Below, in pieces: positions 24,201 to 36,800 of a stretch of 64,000 nt of DNA (the stretch's first letter is position 1; every line of letters starts with the position of its first letter). The notes under the pieces were generated by a model. The model saw only the letters and a list, made by a program, of their open reading frames with translations, made no database searches and had not been told where the DNA came from. This stretch comes from Casuarius casuarius (taxonomy: Eukaryota > Chordata > Aves > Casuariiformes > Casuariidae). Location of the stretch: contig PTFA01000340.1 in the NCBI GenBank assembly GCA_003342895.1, forward strand, positions 698,979 to 762,978, given 5' to 3'. The position numbers and the translations under genes are program-made.

Positions 24201-27200
24201 TCTTTCCTCTGAGTTCCCTAGTTCCTGAAGGCGGCTGGGTGAGCAGTATACTCCAGGGCCATGGCACGGTGTCACTGCTCTCTGGGCTTGCCTGGGCCAA
24301 GCCTTTGCCTCTGGGCAGTGCCCAAGCACTGGTGGAACTGCCCCCATTTCCCTCCGATAAAGATTTGGCTCTGAGCATCCTAGAATGAGCCTGGCTTAAT
24401 TTTTTTTTGCAGGGGCTATCCTGGTTTTCCTTTCCTTCTGGTATAAAATCACCCACCTTTCTGTTTTTAAAAGACAAGAGGGAAAAACACCCTGAGCTGT
24501 TCAGAGGTTGGAGTTACAAGGCAATTGTGGAGAGGCCTGAGATGGGCCAGCACAGCCAGCCTGGGTCGGAGCAGTGCCATCCCTGCTGAGGGACACCCAG
24601 TCCGCTCCTGCTGCCCTGTCCACCACTGCCACTGCCCCATGTGCCTTGCACAACTCCACCTGACACAGGGCCACTCGTTGTGTTGGCTCAGCACAGCAGC
24701 TCTGATGCGGTTGACAAGACGACTTGCAATTAAGCCCCCTCACTCCCCAGCCTCGTACCGACGGAGGAAAGTGAGGTGGAGCACAACCAGCCAGCTCCCC
24801 TCTTCTGCCACCCTGTGCGGCTCTGCCCCCAGCAAGGGACGTCTCAGGGGAACAAGAAGAAAGTGTGAAATTCATGGTCCATTTAGCAGTCAGTCCTCAT
24901 GTAGGGCAGCCACAAAAGCACCTTCTGAACTGTTGGTCTTGGAGATGCTTCAAAAGACAGTGCTAGTTTTGACTTGTAACTGCCATGGATGATGGACTGG
25001 GGAAGGGCAGTAGAGACACCCATTGGTATGAGAGCAGGTCAGCCCTTGTGGCTATTTTCTGATTATCTCCCCTCCACTCCCCTGCCGGACATTTGATACA
25101 CCATTTTATCCGTTACAAATCAATTCTCATTTATCAGAAACTGACATAGGAAGCGGATCAGTGATTTATGACCTTTGAGCCAAACTGGCTCCTGGGCAGA
25201 AACCACCTAGGAACAACTCTGGTGGACTCACAGCTCCTGCTGCACAGCCCAGTGCCCGGGCTTGGTGGCAAGAGGGCCCACGCTTTCAGAGAGCTTTTCT
25301 GAGGGCTCTGGGGTGCTGCATTCAGGGCAAGTGATGCGAGGAAGAGGCAGCAAACATCCATAGGCCCTGGGGCACACTGGGGTCAGGGCTCTAAGCGCTG
25401 TCAGTGACCCTGGTATGCCGTTCAGACTGCATCTTCATAGATTTTCTTTTTCTAATTAATAATCAGCAAGTAGCATCAACAGGCCAAATTCCCTTCTGTG
25501 ATGGGTCTTAAAAGACAGGAGGAAAAGGGCACAGGTGGATTTGCTGAATGCATACCCTCAGGCTGGGCTTTACCTGCTGGTCTAACTCGCACATACCCCA
25601 TTCCTCCCCTTCTTCCTAGCTCCATTTCTATAGACACTGTTTGCTCTGGTGACAGCCAGCCCCAATGCCATACGTGTGCAGAGGAGGGATGGCTCTTCAG
25701 CCCCTGCAGGACCCTCTCTACACCAGTGAAAACATGCTGATGCTCAGGACTCTCACATGAGACCATCACTTCAGGGTTTATCCGATAGGAAATTAGAGCA
25801 AAGGAACATACTGTTTTTTTTCTCGTGAGCACGATTTCATGACAAATGAGAATGAAAAATAGTCGTTAAAAAGCATTTGCATCATTTTGAAAGGATGGCT
25901 GCTTTTGGCCTAGTTGAAAAGCAAACCACAACCTCCACCTGACCACTTTGAGTGTTAGTGTTTTCTTGTTTTGATTTAGTCTACTGTCTTCTTTAGAGTG
26001 AGTTTTAGGCCAGTGTAGCTCTCCCGGAGGAGCTGAGTGTTCTAGTGTCTAAAGGTTTCTAGGGATGTTATTCTTGCCTGCAGCTACTTGACTTCTTTCA
26101 ATTCCACTAGATCCTCCAAAATCTTATCATCTTCCTGCTTAGCCTCTGAACTTCTGCTTTCCTGCCACTTCTCTGGACAGTCAGAAATCAAAGGTTATCA
26201 AGAAGCCATGGGCCATAAGCCATTCCCTCTGCAGTTCATTTGCTGCATGTCCCATGCCAGGAGATGTACCAAACACATGCCACTCTGTGGGAACAGCATC
26301 CGTCCACAAAGGAGCTGAGTGACCTGTGCTGATCCTCTCTGCAGTACTGGAGCTGCCACACAAGCTGGAGGGCTACTGTGCAGATGCAGCTGGGAAATGA
26401 GTTTATTCTCTTAAACAAACTACGTTTCCTGTGAGCCATTTTTCCTTTCGTCTCATGGTGCAGTTCCCTGCTCTGAGCAGCATCTGAGCCAGTCTTCATG
26501 TGCTTAGGAGGACCTGCCTGGTTCCTCTAGAGCAATTTCCTCATAAGGAGCTTCAGTGCTTTTTGCAAAGACTATTGATATTTTCAGCTACTACTTAGCA
26601 AGGAAATTGGCCTGCAAATGGCTTTGCTCCATCTACCTCTGCTTTCCCTTGGGATTACTGAATTGGCATCAGATGGCCAAAACCCTGAGGGAACCCTAGT
26701 GAGACTCAGACAGGTTGTCCAAGTTTCCTGCTCTCCAGTGTCCTCACTGCTGTTTGACTTCATCCTGGAATTTAAAATACCCTGCAGAAAAACAGGTCAC
26801 AGAACAGCCTCCTGAGATAATGTGCTTGGATTGCTGAAACCTCATGGCCCTATTGACACAGAGTGGCAGAAAGGCACTGTGTGCAGAAGATTGAAACTTC
26901 AGAAAGGGACATGTGGCTCCCTTTCCCATTGATATTAGGTGGGATGGTGAGTGCAGATTCACCTCCACATGGGCAAGGGTGGACTTCTGACTAGGAGCTG
27001 GTGCAGCTGCTGACACTTTGCCAATCTAGTAGCAGGGCAAGAGCACAGGTCCCACCTGGTAGATGAAGCTGGCAGCCATGCAGTTCCCAGGCCATGCTCC
27101 GGCAGCCCTTCTCCTCACAGAGGTGAAGGAAGCTGTTTGTGCGGCTCTTGGCCATCCTCAGCCTGGAGAATTTATGCTTGGGCTCTTTAAACACAAAAGA

Positions 27201-30200
27201 AAAAGAGTTGGACGCTAACAGCACACAAAAACAAACCACTCTTCCTGGCAAGCATGAGCACATTTCCCTTTGTGTCCACCCTCTTGAATCTGGACTTCCA
27301 GCCAAAGAGACCCTCCCTTCCTCTCCCATCTATTATCAATCACCCTCCACCTCCTTCCCCCAGCATCCTCCTCCTCCTCCCTGCTTTATCTCACATCACC
27401 GGGAAGGATCCGACCTCGGCCATCCTGAGGACAGTCTCCAGCACTTTCCAGTAGCAGCAGGACCATGGCTCAAGAAGGAAGGCTGCTACAGCTGACGCCT
27501 CCCAACACAACTGTCAGCTGCAGCTCCAAAACAGGGCCCGCCTGGGATCAATTTGCAGGGCAGAACTACTTTAATGGGCTACCTGAAGGGCACACTGACT
27601 TGGGTTAGGGCTTAGGCCATGCTCTCCGGATGCCTTCCTCCTGAGCTTGGCTCCAGCAGTTCTCCAACTCCAAACAGCCCAGCTTTCTGGGCTGGGGCTT
27701 TGCAAAGGCAGAGCCTAGCCAAGAGGGTTTGGCCCCTTTGCCCTGGTGTTCTGCATTCACGAACCTGGCACATGCGTTCAGGACACAGCAGCCAGGCCCA
27801 GAGGCATGGAATGGTTAGATGGAAGGTAGGTAAGTAGACAGACAGATAGATAAATATAGACCCTGTAATGAAATTTCTGCTGTCCCAAGACCCTGTGCCA
27901 GCACCCCAAATCTCAAAGTCTGCTTAAGTCTTGTCTGAAAACAAAAGGGGGAGGAGAGGTCCTGCAGATCTGGATGGAAGGCTGTGGGGTGCTGCAGTGG
28001 TATAGAGCTGCCTTCTCTGAGGGACTGTTCAGTGCACTCCTGGGGGTGCCCTAGGTATGGGGCCTGGATGTTGGGTTAAATCCCTGTTTTCTCTGCTTTC
28101 CCTACAGGCTGGTCTGGATGGAGAAAACATTGGAAATTGCCCCTTTTGTCAGCGCCTCTTCATGGTGCTGTGGCTCAAAGGAGTCAAGTTCAATGTGACC
28201 ACAGTGGACATGACCAGGTGAGACAACACCACAACACAGCTTTGTGCCACCAGAACCTGTATGGTGAGACAGGCCATGGCTCAGCTCTCCTCTGTCAGTG
28301 CTTTCCTCCCTCCCAAAAGCACCGCTGCCAGCATGGGCTGCCCTGGCCCTGCACCTTGCCCTGCACTGGAGCGTCACTGTAAGAGGGACAGCAGTCACAA
28401 TTCCTGCCTCACGTTCCCCTGCCTGCGCAATGACCGCACTGCACAGATGCATGGGATGGGCCACCACAGAGCTCCATCCACGTGCAAGTGCACACAAGGA
28501 CAACAGCTACCTGCCCTGCTGGATTTGCATGCAAGAGCATGTAGACGGGGATAAGCCTGGCCCTGTGCCCTCCCACGTGCCCATCCAGGTCTTGTTCATT
28601 GCTCCAGGGAAACTGGCTGGTGCAGAAAGTGTGCAGGCAATGAGTCCACTTATTTTCTTTGTTCCAGGAAACCTGAAGAGCTAAAAGATTTAGCACCAGG
28701 CACCAACCCACCCTTCTTGCTGTTCAACAAGGAGCTGAAAACAGACTTCATTAAGATTGAGGAGTTCCTGGAGCAGACCCTTGGCCCACCCACGTAATTA
28801 TAACTTATGCCTTCCCCCTTTCAGGGCCTGGAAGGCACTTAGTAGCATTGAGTAGTGTTTGGCAGATGGGAAAAACAAGGCAGGGTGGTGGGAGGCGCCT
28901 GGAAACCAGCACGGGGGTGCCAGCTCTTGGCCCGTCATGCTGACGTCTGGCCACACTCCTGCACCCTTGTGGGACCTTGCCCTGCAGGGCCAGGGCTTGC
29001 AATGCTGAGGAGCCGTGTCTTCCCTGCGGTAGGTTAGGCTGCAAGGAAGCAGGGCAGCCTGGGAGAGAAAACAATGGGAGGAAGTGTATTGTCTGGTGCC
29101 TCCATGCAGGCAGAAGGGGAAGGAGCAGGGGAGTGGGGGGATGTTGCTTGCAGGTGTGCAGGCTAAGAGCCCCAGGGAGGTCGTGCTGTTGGTTTTGCAG
29201 CCATCAACAGCAGCTGGTGTCAAAGGGTAGATGGGGATGTGAGATCCCTTTCGCCTGCTTTTATCTGCTGCACTCAGCTTAGTCAAAGAAAACACCTCTG
29301 CTTGAATGTGGGAGTGCAGCTGGCCCACAGGGTTGCTGCGGAGGGAATAGTCTCTCCGAGCTGAAGAGAAGAGCTGCAGCCCTGCTGCTGAGTGTAAAAT
29401 GGAGCTTTCAGATACATCTTTAACTCAGTTCCTCAGACATGTCTGCCCTTGTGGTGCACTCTGGGACACCTCAGCAACCAAAAACCCTTCCCTGAGGAAG
29501 TCATGTGAGTTTCTGGCTTCCCCAGGCCCCTCTTGTTCTGGCATGCATCCTCCAGGCTGAGTCAGAGCTGCTGTGAGCGACCCCAGTTTGCAAGCAGAAG
29601 CTTGCTCTGGGGCTCTCTAACCCTGACCTGGAGTTACTGCAGTATGATTTTCCCATAACAAACACCCAAGAATAGGTTACGGCTCCCAGGGAGGCAACTG
29701 CAATCACTTAAAGCTTCACAATACACCCACATCTGGCTGAGCTGCACCTGCAACCACCAGTACCAATGCCAGGAACCACAGTTCTGGAGATGATGCAGCT
29801 GATTATTGTTAAGGACCATGCATCTCTGAGTCTGTCCTTGTCTGTGCTGACAGAAGCATCTCTTTAAAGGTATCCACACTTGAGCCCCAAATACAAGGAG
29901 TCCTTCGATGTTGGTAGTGACATCTTTGCCAAGTTCTCAGCATACATCAAGAACCCACGCAAGGAAGCAAATATCAGTAAGAAATGTCGGCTGGGGGTGC
30001 AGGGTCCCCTACGTCTGAGCAGCTCGTGGTTGTGGCTGGGGGGAGGCATGCTGCTGAGGCAGGCTCCCAGCGTACACCAACCCTCAGAGGAGGGGCCTCG
30101 TGGGGAAGAGGGCTGTCCATCTACCTTGCTGGGGGAGCAGCACTTTTGTTGGAAAGCATCTTGTTTTGCTGAGAGGTAAATCCTGTTACCAGGCTGGGGT

Positions 30201-31335
30201 TCCTGCTGCCTCGGGTGTGTTGTCTTCCCCAGTAAAGCCACCCTGGCAAGCGGAAGAGCAGGCAGGAAGGATGGAGGCAGTCCTGCTCTTCCCTCTGCAC
30301 TCCTTGGGGCCAACGACCCTGGCAAATGCAGATCTGTGTGCAGACACTAGCCAGAAGCCAGGACCCCTGGCAGCCTGCCCTGCTGCGGAAAGCACATCCT
30401 GGAGGTCAAGTCCCAGAGGGGAGCAAGAGGCGATGCTGCTGTGCTGGTCCCAGCTTTTGGCTCCAGTTAGCAGAGCAGAGGCCCATCAGGTCTAATAATC
30501 TGGAACAGGACCAGAGCTTAGATGCATGTCACCCTACAGCCCTGCTCCCAGAGTTTGCATTGTGCATTCTCTGCTGCCTGGCAGAAGAGGCCCTGGCAAG
30601 GGTCCAGCTCTGTGTACCACTGGCTTGGCCCAGAGGGCTTCATGCCCGTACATGAAGAGGCTCAGCAACTTGGTCAGAAGGCCTGGTAAAGTTCTGAGCC
30701 TGGAGCTGTGCTGGGAGCTTAGGGGAACCACTGGAACTGGGTGTTGCAGGCTGATTGAGTATTTTCCTGCCCACCCAGATTTTGAGAAGGCTCTGCTGCG
30801 GGAGTTTCACCGCCTGGATCTCTACCTGAACACCCCTCTCCCTGAGGAGATTGACCAGGACAGCATGGAGGATGTCACTGTCTCCAAGAGAAAATTCCTG
30901 GATGGAGACCACCTGACACTAGCTGACTGCAACCTCCTGCCCAAACTACACATCATCAAGGTAATAGCACTGGCTGCGCTCCCAGGACCGAAAGAGAGGG
31001 CACCCACCCCAGGAGGTGGTGATGGGACAGGGTAAAGGGCCTGGGGGTGGTGATGTGAGCAGGGGGCCTGGGGCCCCCCTTTGGCTCCCCCAAGATGGGA
31101 AGCAAATCTTTCTCAAGTCTCAGCAGTCTCAGCCTCCCTCTCTCCCCTCTGTTACCTGCCCCCTCCACTCTAGATCGCAGCCAAGAAGTACCGTGACTTT
31201 GAGATACCAGCAGACATGACGGGTGTCTGGCGCTACCTGCACAATGCCTATGCCTGCGATGAGTTCAGCCATACATGCCCAGCGGATGAAGAGATAGAGC
31301 GCACCTATGCCAGTGTCGCCAAGAAGATGACCTAG
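21163..31335 (+). CDS. CLIC2: CLIC2, chloride intracellular channel protein 2, complete 6-exon gene
   Basis: Exons 21163-21219, 28108-28217, 28668-28793, 29870-29976, 30779-30960, 31174-31335 join in phase to 744 nt = 247 aa, the same length as human CLIC2 and with the CLIC-family exon sizes (110, 126, 107, 182). CLIC proteins are GST-omega-fold proteins that exist soluble and can insert in membranes; CLIC2 is known to modulate ryanodine receptors. Seen here: short N-terminus, ELFVK strand, the glutaredoxin-like motif NCPFC with Cys30 and Cys33 (CLIC2 has this CxxC, most CLICs have CxxS), [30 protein letters not shown], and the C-terminal ..[11 protein letters not shown].. region. Differences from the human protein as I remember it: Thr98 for Arg in PPRYPHL, and Cys222 for Arg in YAREEF. 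ATG has a strong Kozak context. It is transcribed away from EVA1C-like and towards the urotensin-family gene. Confidence 0.95.
21220..28107 (+). other. CLIC2 intron 1 (6.9 kb)
   Basis: Largest intron of the gene. No repeat family recognised with confidence. An antisense exon-like segment lies at 27056-27184. Confidence 0.7.
27056..27184 (-). other. Exon-like open segment antisense in CLIC2 intron 1
   Basis: On the minus strand a 129-nt stretch is flanked by a pyrimidine-rich acceptor (..TTTAAAG) and a donor (CAG|GTGGGA). Its one open frame is phase 1 at both ends and includes the block [20 protein letters not shown]. No family recognised; it may be a stray exon, an old pseudogene or chance. 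Confidence 0.2.
28108..28217 (+). CDS. CLIC2: CLIC2 exon 2: CxxC active-site region
   Basis: 110 nt after acceptor CTACAG, donor GTGAGA at 28218. Encodes [18 protein letters not shown].. with the redox CxxC motif and the putative membrane-inserting helix that follows it. Confidence 0.95.
28668..28793 (+). CDS. CLIC2: CLIC2 exon 3
   Basis: 126 nt, acceptor TTCCAG, donor GTAATT at 28794. Encodes [16 protein letters not shown].. to ..LEQTLGPP, the rest of the thioredoxin-like domain. Confidence 0.95.
29870..29976 (+). CDS. CLIC2: CLIC2 exon 4
   Basis: 107 nt, acceptor TTTAAAG, donor GTAAGA at 29977. Encodes [15 protein letters not shown].., [10 protein letters not shown] and ..KEANI; the split codon with exon 3 makes Thr98. 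Confidence 0.95.
30779..30960 (+). CDS. CLIC2: CLIC2 exon 5
   Basis: 182 nt, acceptor CACCCAG, donor GTAATA at 30961. Encodes [10 protein letters not shown].. the acidic loop [11 protein letters not shown] and [19 protein letters not shown] of the helical C-terminal domain. Confidence 0.96.
31174..31335 (+). CDS. CLIC2: CLIC2 exon 6, C-terminus
   Basis: 162 nt, acceptor CTCTAG, stop TAG at 31333-31335. Encodes [19 protein letters not shown].. to ..SVAKKMT. Contains the unusual Cys222 codon TGC. Confidence 0.95.
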   Translation: MAAKKYRDFEIPADMTGVWRYLHNAYACDEFSHTCPADEEIERTYASVAKKMT

Positions 31336-31924
31336 TGCGGCTGCTGGAAGCATGCCGGCAGCACTGCCTCTGTCCAGACCCCCTATGTCTCCGTAGTCCT
31401 GACACAACCAAACCCCGGCTGAGAGAGGAACTGGAGGGGGGTTTATGGCATTAGCCACTGCCTTTTGGAAACAACGCCTTGCTTCACAGCCATTGCTGTT
31501 CCCCCCTCCTCTGTTGGCTGGTTGCAGCCCCGATATGCCATCAGCATGCATATGGACTGGTCACTACCTGGCTGCAGTTGCAACTACTTCCCCATCCCCC
31601 AAAGACAGATTTCCTTCTGGCATTGCCAGTATGGCCTGGAACCACCATCACAGGAAAATCTGAGCACTAGCCTTTTGTATTGGCACCTTGGTGGAATAGA
31701 TGACATCTCCCAGACAGTCTTGCCAGCTACTGCCATATCATCCATTGCTGGAACTGCGGGAGCATCTTGTGCCCTGCTCTGCCTGGCACTGGTCTCTATG
31801 GCTGCCACTCAAACTGCCAGCCCCACACGGGCACAGCAGACCTGTACACTTAGGAAAAAGCGACCAGGTGTCCAGGGATACGAACACATCACAAATTCAT
31901 GGGAGGTGTAGCTGTTTGAATTCG

Positions 31925-32095
31925 CCCAGTCATTCTTCTGTAGAATCTGTAGCTGGTGTCTCTTCCACTAAGGCATCCATGTTAGCTCTGAAAACACCTA
32001 GAGGTTCTGCACTCAGTAGTTTATTGCAGTGATTAACTACTCTCACTGCTAAAGGCAAAGAATTGCAACATGCATCTAATTCTCATTTGGATGTA
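31925..32095 (-). mobile_element. Ancient CR1 3'-end fragment in the CLIC2 3' UTR
   Basis: Read on the minus strand it follows the usual CR1 tail text: 'gcagtgagagtagttaatca' for the usual 'acagtgagggtgattaacca', then degraded forms of the 'tggattctccatcactgg' region. It is antisense to CLIC2 and inside its likely 3' UTR. Old and diverged. Confidence 0.55.
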
Positions 32096-32960
32096 GGAAC
32101 ATGTTGATGCTGGGGATGATGCTTGGCGTGAGAGTGCCAGAGGTTGGGAAAGAGGTGCATGGGGGCCTCTGTAGAGGGCTCAGGGCAGAGGGATCTGCTG
32201 AGTGTGTTGGGATCTCCTTGCAGACCAGCCTGGTGTAGTCATGGCTCCACTGGTGTCAGGGCATTCCTCCTGAGCGTACCAGAAGAACTGAAAGCACCTA
32301 GGTCCACATGCAGCTGGCTGTAAAGTCCCACCTGGCTCCTGTGAGCTAAGAAACCTGTCTCTGACTCACCTAACGCCATGGAAGATGCAGCCACATGCAA
32401 ATCCAACTCCACCACCACATCCCCAGTTCCCACCAAAACTGAAGGTGTCTGATTTGGAGAGGTATAGGGTAGGACATTCGTGTGGGTTCCACACCCCAGG
32501 ACCAGTCAGCCTGAGAGAGCAGGCAAAAACTGGTTTGCAAAGCATTGTTTTTGTAGGACATACCTGGGAAGGTTTGGTGCCAGCCCACTGTCCTTGGCTC
32601 TTTTTTGTCCCTTCCCATCCAGCATCTTTGATGCAAGAGGAATCAAAGTCACTCATCATGGCCATAACTTCCCATCCTCCCCGTCACATACCTCCAGCTC
32701 CCCAGGGCTCGTGCTAGCATGAATTCAGCCAGCTCTCCCCAGATTTTTGCCAGTGGGCAAAAAATACTGTAATATGGGTGTAATGGACTCTGCGGAGACA
32801 CAGAGACGGCAGAATAACCCTCCAGATCTCACTACCGCTTCCCTCTTTGCACTAAAAGATGTGTCCTTGTAAGCCTGCTTCTGATAGTGCTGGGTTTGGG
32901 GACTGGTTTTGTTATTAATGGGTTTTGGTTTATTTGTTTGTTTTTTTAACTAAGAACAGC

Positions 32961-32966
32961 AATAAA
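32961..32966 (+). terminator. CLIC2: Polyadenylation signal of CLIC2
   Basis: AATAAA, followed about 25 bases on by a T/GT-rich stretch (TGCTCGTTTGTGTGTTG). It would give CLIC2 a 3' UTR of about 1.65 kb. Nearest canonical signal before the convergent neighbour. Confidence 0.7.
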
Positions 32967-33352
32967 CTTTATTTTAATATTGCTCGTTTGTGTGTTGTCT
33001 GCACAGAGGCCAAGACTGCAGGGCGTGGAGGCAGCCTCAGTGGTTAGAGAGAAGGAGGGGTCTTCCCCATGGTGAAAACCCTTTTGGGGTTTAACATAGG
33101 TGAAGCCATAACCGACAGTCTCCACCAGCCTGGCACTGCTGAATTACCAGGCTGCACGTGGCCATGAGGTCCCTGCAGCACCTCTGCCCTGCTTGCAGGA
33201 GAGACATTCCCTTCCTGGGGTGCTCACATGCTTCGCTGCGATCTACCCACATCCTGCGCACAGCAGCGGGAGGAAACAGGGCCCTGCGCGATGTGGAGAT
33301 GGAGCAACCACGGGATGGAGCAAGCCAGGACACAGTGCTCAGCTGCAAGAGG

Positions 33353-33358
33353 TTTATT
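33353..33358 (-). terminator. Polyadenylation signal of the urotensin-related gene
   Basis: AATAAA on the minus strand, about 460 bases downstream of the stop codon at 33815-33817. Together with the CLIC2 signal it leaves under 400 bases between two convergent transcripts. Confidence 0.55.
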
Positions 33359-33814
33359 CAGTGAGGTGACAGCACTTTGCCTTTCTACACAGTGCCATTT
33401 CCTGCACTTGCCTGCAAGTGCATTTCCTGCACAGTGCCATTTTCCTGCTGGTGGCCTGCAAGCCCCTGGAAGGGTGTGAGGGCAGCTCTGCCTTGCTGTG
33501 GCTGCAATTTGCCCCACCGATCACCTGATGTGCAGGGCAACAGCCATGTGGCTGTGGGGAGCACCCTGTCCTGGGCCCTGGACCCTCATGGGACGTTTCC
33601 CCTTCCCTGTGGCACCCCTCCTCTGCTGCAGATCCTCTCCTTTTTCCACCAAGAGGAAATGGAGACCTTTCAACGCTCTGTGGAAACCGGAGCAGACCGT
33701 GGTGTGGTGGCCAGGCAGGGTCACATGCAGAGGGGCCAGCTGGCAGCTGTTCGGGGAGAGGTGTCATGGAGCAGGCTGGCAGCCAGGTGGCAGGCAGGGG
33801 TCCTCTTGTGTCCC

Positions 33815-33846
33815 TCATTTGGTGACACAGTATTTCCAGAAGCAAG
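33815..33846 (-). CDS. UTS2B-like: URP exon 4: mature peptide ACFWKYCVTK
   Basis: 32 nt, acceptor TTCCAG then CTTGCTTCTGGAAATACTG.., stop TGA at 33815-33817. The first two bases complete an alanine codon with the G ending exon 3. Too short to be found by ORF length. Confidence 0.94.
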
Positions 33847-36800
33847 CTGGAAGGGAAAGGAAAAGGCACCTTTGCGAGGGGCTGCAGCACTGCTTAGCTA
33901 CAGCAGAAAAGTTTAAGTGAAGAGAGATGTCCATCGCTTTTCCTGGACTCCTGTTCAGCCCTGCAGTCAGTTCTAAGAGCACAGCCCAGGAGCTGGGTGG
34001 CTCCGCCTTAGGCCACACAACGAGTACCCTCCACCCCAGGCCATGGGCACCCTCATCCCCTGAGATGGGCACCCTCCACCACGCACCTGGCCCCCCAGTC
34101 ACTGTGTACCCTTTGCAGATCAGCTATGCAGAGCACTTTCTGGTTTGGCAAGATGACAGCAGCCCTCTGTAGCATGGTGACCTCGTGTGGCTGGACCCCA
34201 GGACCCACTGGGAGCCAGCACTCACCTCTCTTGTTGGGCTGTTGAGGGGCCTGGTTTGCCTGGGCAAATCCCTGGTTCTGGAGCTCACTCACTGCCACTG
34301 TCTTCTGGAGAACTGCCTTGAGGTCTTCCACCTGCCATGGCAGAGGGTCACACCAGCCCCATCACACGTGTGCAGTGCACACCCAGTGAAACCAGCCCCC
34401 CAACCCCCTCTCCTCCCTGTCAGACTGAGGAGGGAAGCAGTGTGGGCACCAACACTGGCCTCTGAGAAAAGACAGCCTCCAATTTGCAGGTCTATAGGGA
34501 CAGGGTTTTCTGGGACCTTGTGGGGGGCTGGCTCAGAGGACTCGCCTGCCCAGCAGTGTACCCCTTGACCACTCTCCCCAAAGCCAGGGCAGCATCCCCT
34601 ACTCACCAGGTGGTCAGGAACATCTTCCTGGAGAGTGTTTTTATTTCCTGAAAAAAACAGATATGTATGAAAAGCCATGAGCAGGCAGGGGCTGTGAGTC
34701 CGGCATGATGGACAGGAGCCAAGGAAACATGTCTCAGGAGAAGGAGAGAGGAAGAGTGGACATGGCACCAGCATCTACTTCTCTCCATGCTCCCTGGGGC
34801 CACCTATCCTGCAGCACTCCTTCATCCTGCATGTAGGCCTCCTCCTGCTTGAGAGCATCCCAGTGACTATCTCTGTCCACACATGCCCCCACTCTAGCCC
34901 TCTCTCCTGGTCCAGCTGGTCCTGAGTCCCAGGACTCAGCTTGGCCCTGACCCACTTTCCAGACATGTCTCATTCCTTCCCCCAGTGCAGGCAGAGCTGA
35001 ATTGAGGTTCCTGGATGGCTGGAGCCCTGCCAAAGGCTTGCTGTCAGTCACAAAGCTAACTGAACTATCCACCAGGTTAAAATCTGTCAGCATAAGGTTT
35101 GGATTGAAGGAGACAGTGACAAGGACAAAGCAGCTCCTTTGGGGTGTGCCTGCTCCTTGGGCAGCGGGGCTGAGAGCCCGAACACAGCATTGACTATAAT
35201 TCCCAAGAGTTAAAGGAAGGTTGTTCGAGGAAGACCGGGAATCTTTGTCTCCTCATCTGGCAAAGGAATGCTGGCCTAGGCTGGGAGTCAAAATGCTAGC
35301 CTGTGAGACAGCTGGGAGCAAGGCTCCTTCTCAGCACGGGAGAATGAATTACTCTGTGTTGCCTTCAGCATGACCACAATGGGCGAGTGAGGAAGGGTCA
35401 CCATTAGCTGCTGGGCTCCCCTTATCACAAAAGAGCATTCTGAAGGCACCTCAACCTTGGAGGATGGCTGGCAGCATTCCCCAGTGGCCTTGCTTAGCCA
35501 GGCTTCTGCACTGGCGGGGCTGGGAAGGTTAAATCCAGACTCTGTTTATCCCAACAGCATGTCAGATAAACGCAAGCACAAATCCTGCCCAGCTGAGTTT
35601 GTCTCACAGCCTGTCTGTCTTGCTTGGAGGAAAGGAGAATCTAAGTCACCACAGGAAGAAATGTTAGGTGCATGTTGAAAACTAAGGCAGCAAGCCCCCT
35701 GTTGTCTATGTTTAATTAGAAACCGAGTGTGTCTGGTGCTTTCCAACATCTTCCCCTTTGACCCGTTGCTCTTCCAGTGTCTGCTGAGCCCATGCACAAC
35801 CCCACAGGAGGCTCCCACTGATCTCTGCAGGATCAGGGGCTCTGGGAACTGAGGAATCCCAAGAACTTGGCTGCAGACATATTTTCCTTGCCTCAGACAT
35901 ACAGCCAAGTTACTGCAGTTTTGGAAGTCCCCATGAGTCAGCCAAGTGACATGAAGAGCCCATGTGCATGCTCGTTTCCCAGAAATGCTGGGCAACATGC
36001 CTCAGCTGGGGCCTGCTTGTGTGAGCTATGCAAGGTTCCACTGCTGCGACCTCATGGCAGGATCAGAGCATGAGTACAAGCAGTTACCAGTTTCTGCTGC
36101 CTTGCAGAAGTCCCTGAGATTTTGGGGGTAAACTGACGCTTTCTTTTAGAGCTCAGGCTCCCTACCAAAATGACCTCTTCTCCCACATCAGGAAGCCCAC
36201 TGTGTCTAAACAAGTGTTTACTCACTGGTCAGCACTAGCACATACAGACCAGGGCCATAGATACCCCTTTTGAAAAGAGTTCCCCCAGGTGTACCTTTGG
36301 ATGCAAATGGTGTCATCAGCCCCCAGGTCTAGCAGACATGGGCTCTGCTACCTGTAGTCCCCTTGGGGCACTGGCGTGCATTAAGTGACCACATAGTGGG
36401 GCACCAAGCAGTGGTAGAGCCTCCGGCACACTGTGCAGGCAGCCAGCATTGGGATGCCAGGTCTCACAGTGACTGTGAACAGAGCTTGCCCAATCCCAAA
36501 GGTTACTTAGCGTTCACACCTTGCTCTGCACATGAGCCGTGATTCCCTCACCTCCACAGAGGGAGTCAGAAGGATAGCCAGTCTACAGGGTTGTTTTGTC
36601 TGTACACCCCAGACTGGCTAACTCCCAGGGCAATTCCATCTCTCATCCCAGAATACCTGAAAACATCACCCAAACTCTGCTGTCTGCAGATCACAACAGC
36701 CAAAGCAGTCCCTCAGGAACAGGCTAGTCTTCTTTTGCTCAACCTGATCACCCTAGGGATCTACTTACTTAACTCTACTGGATGTACAATGCTCCAAACA

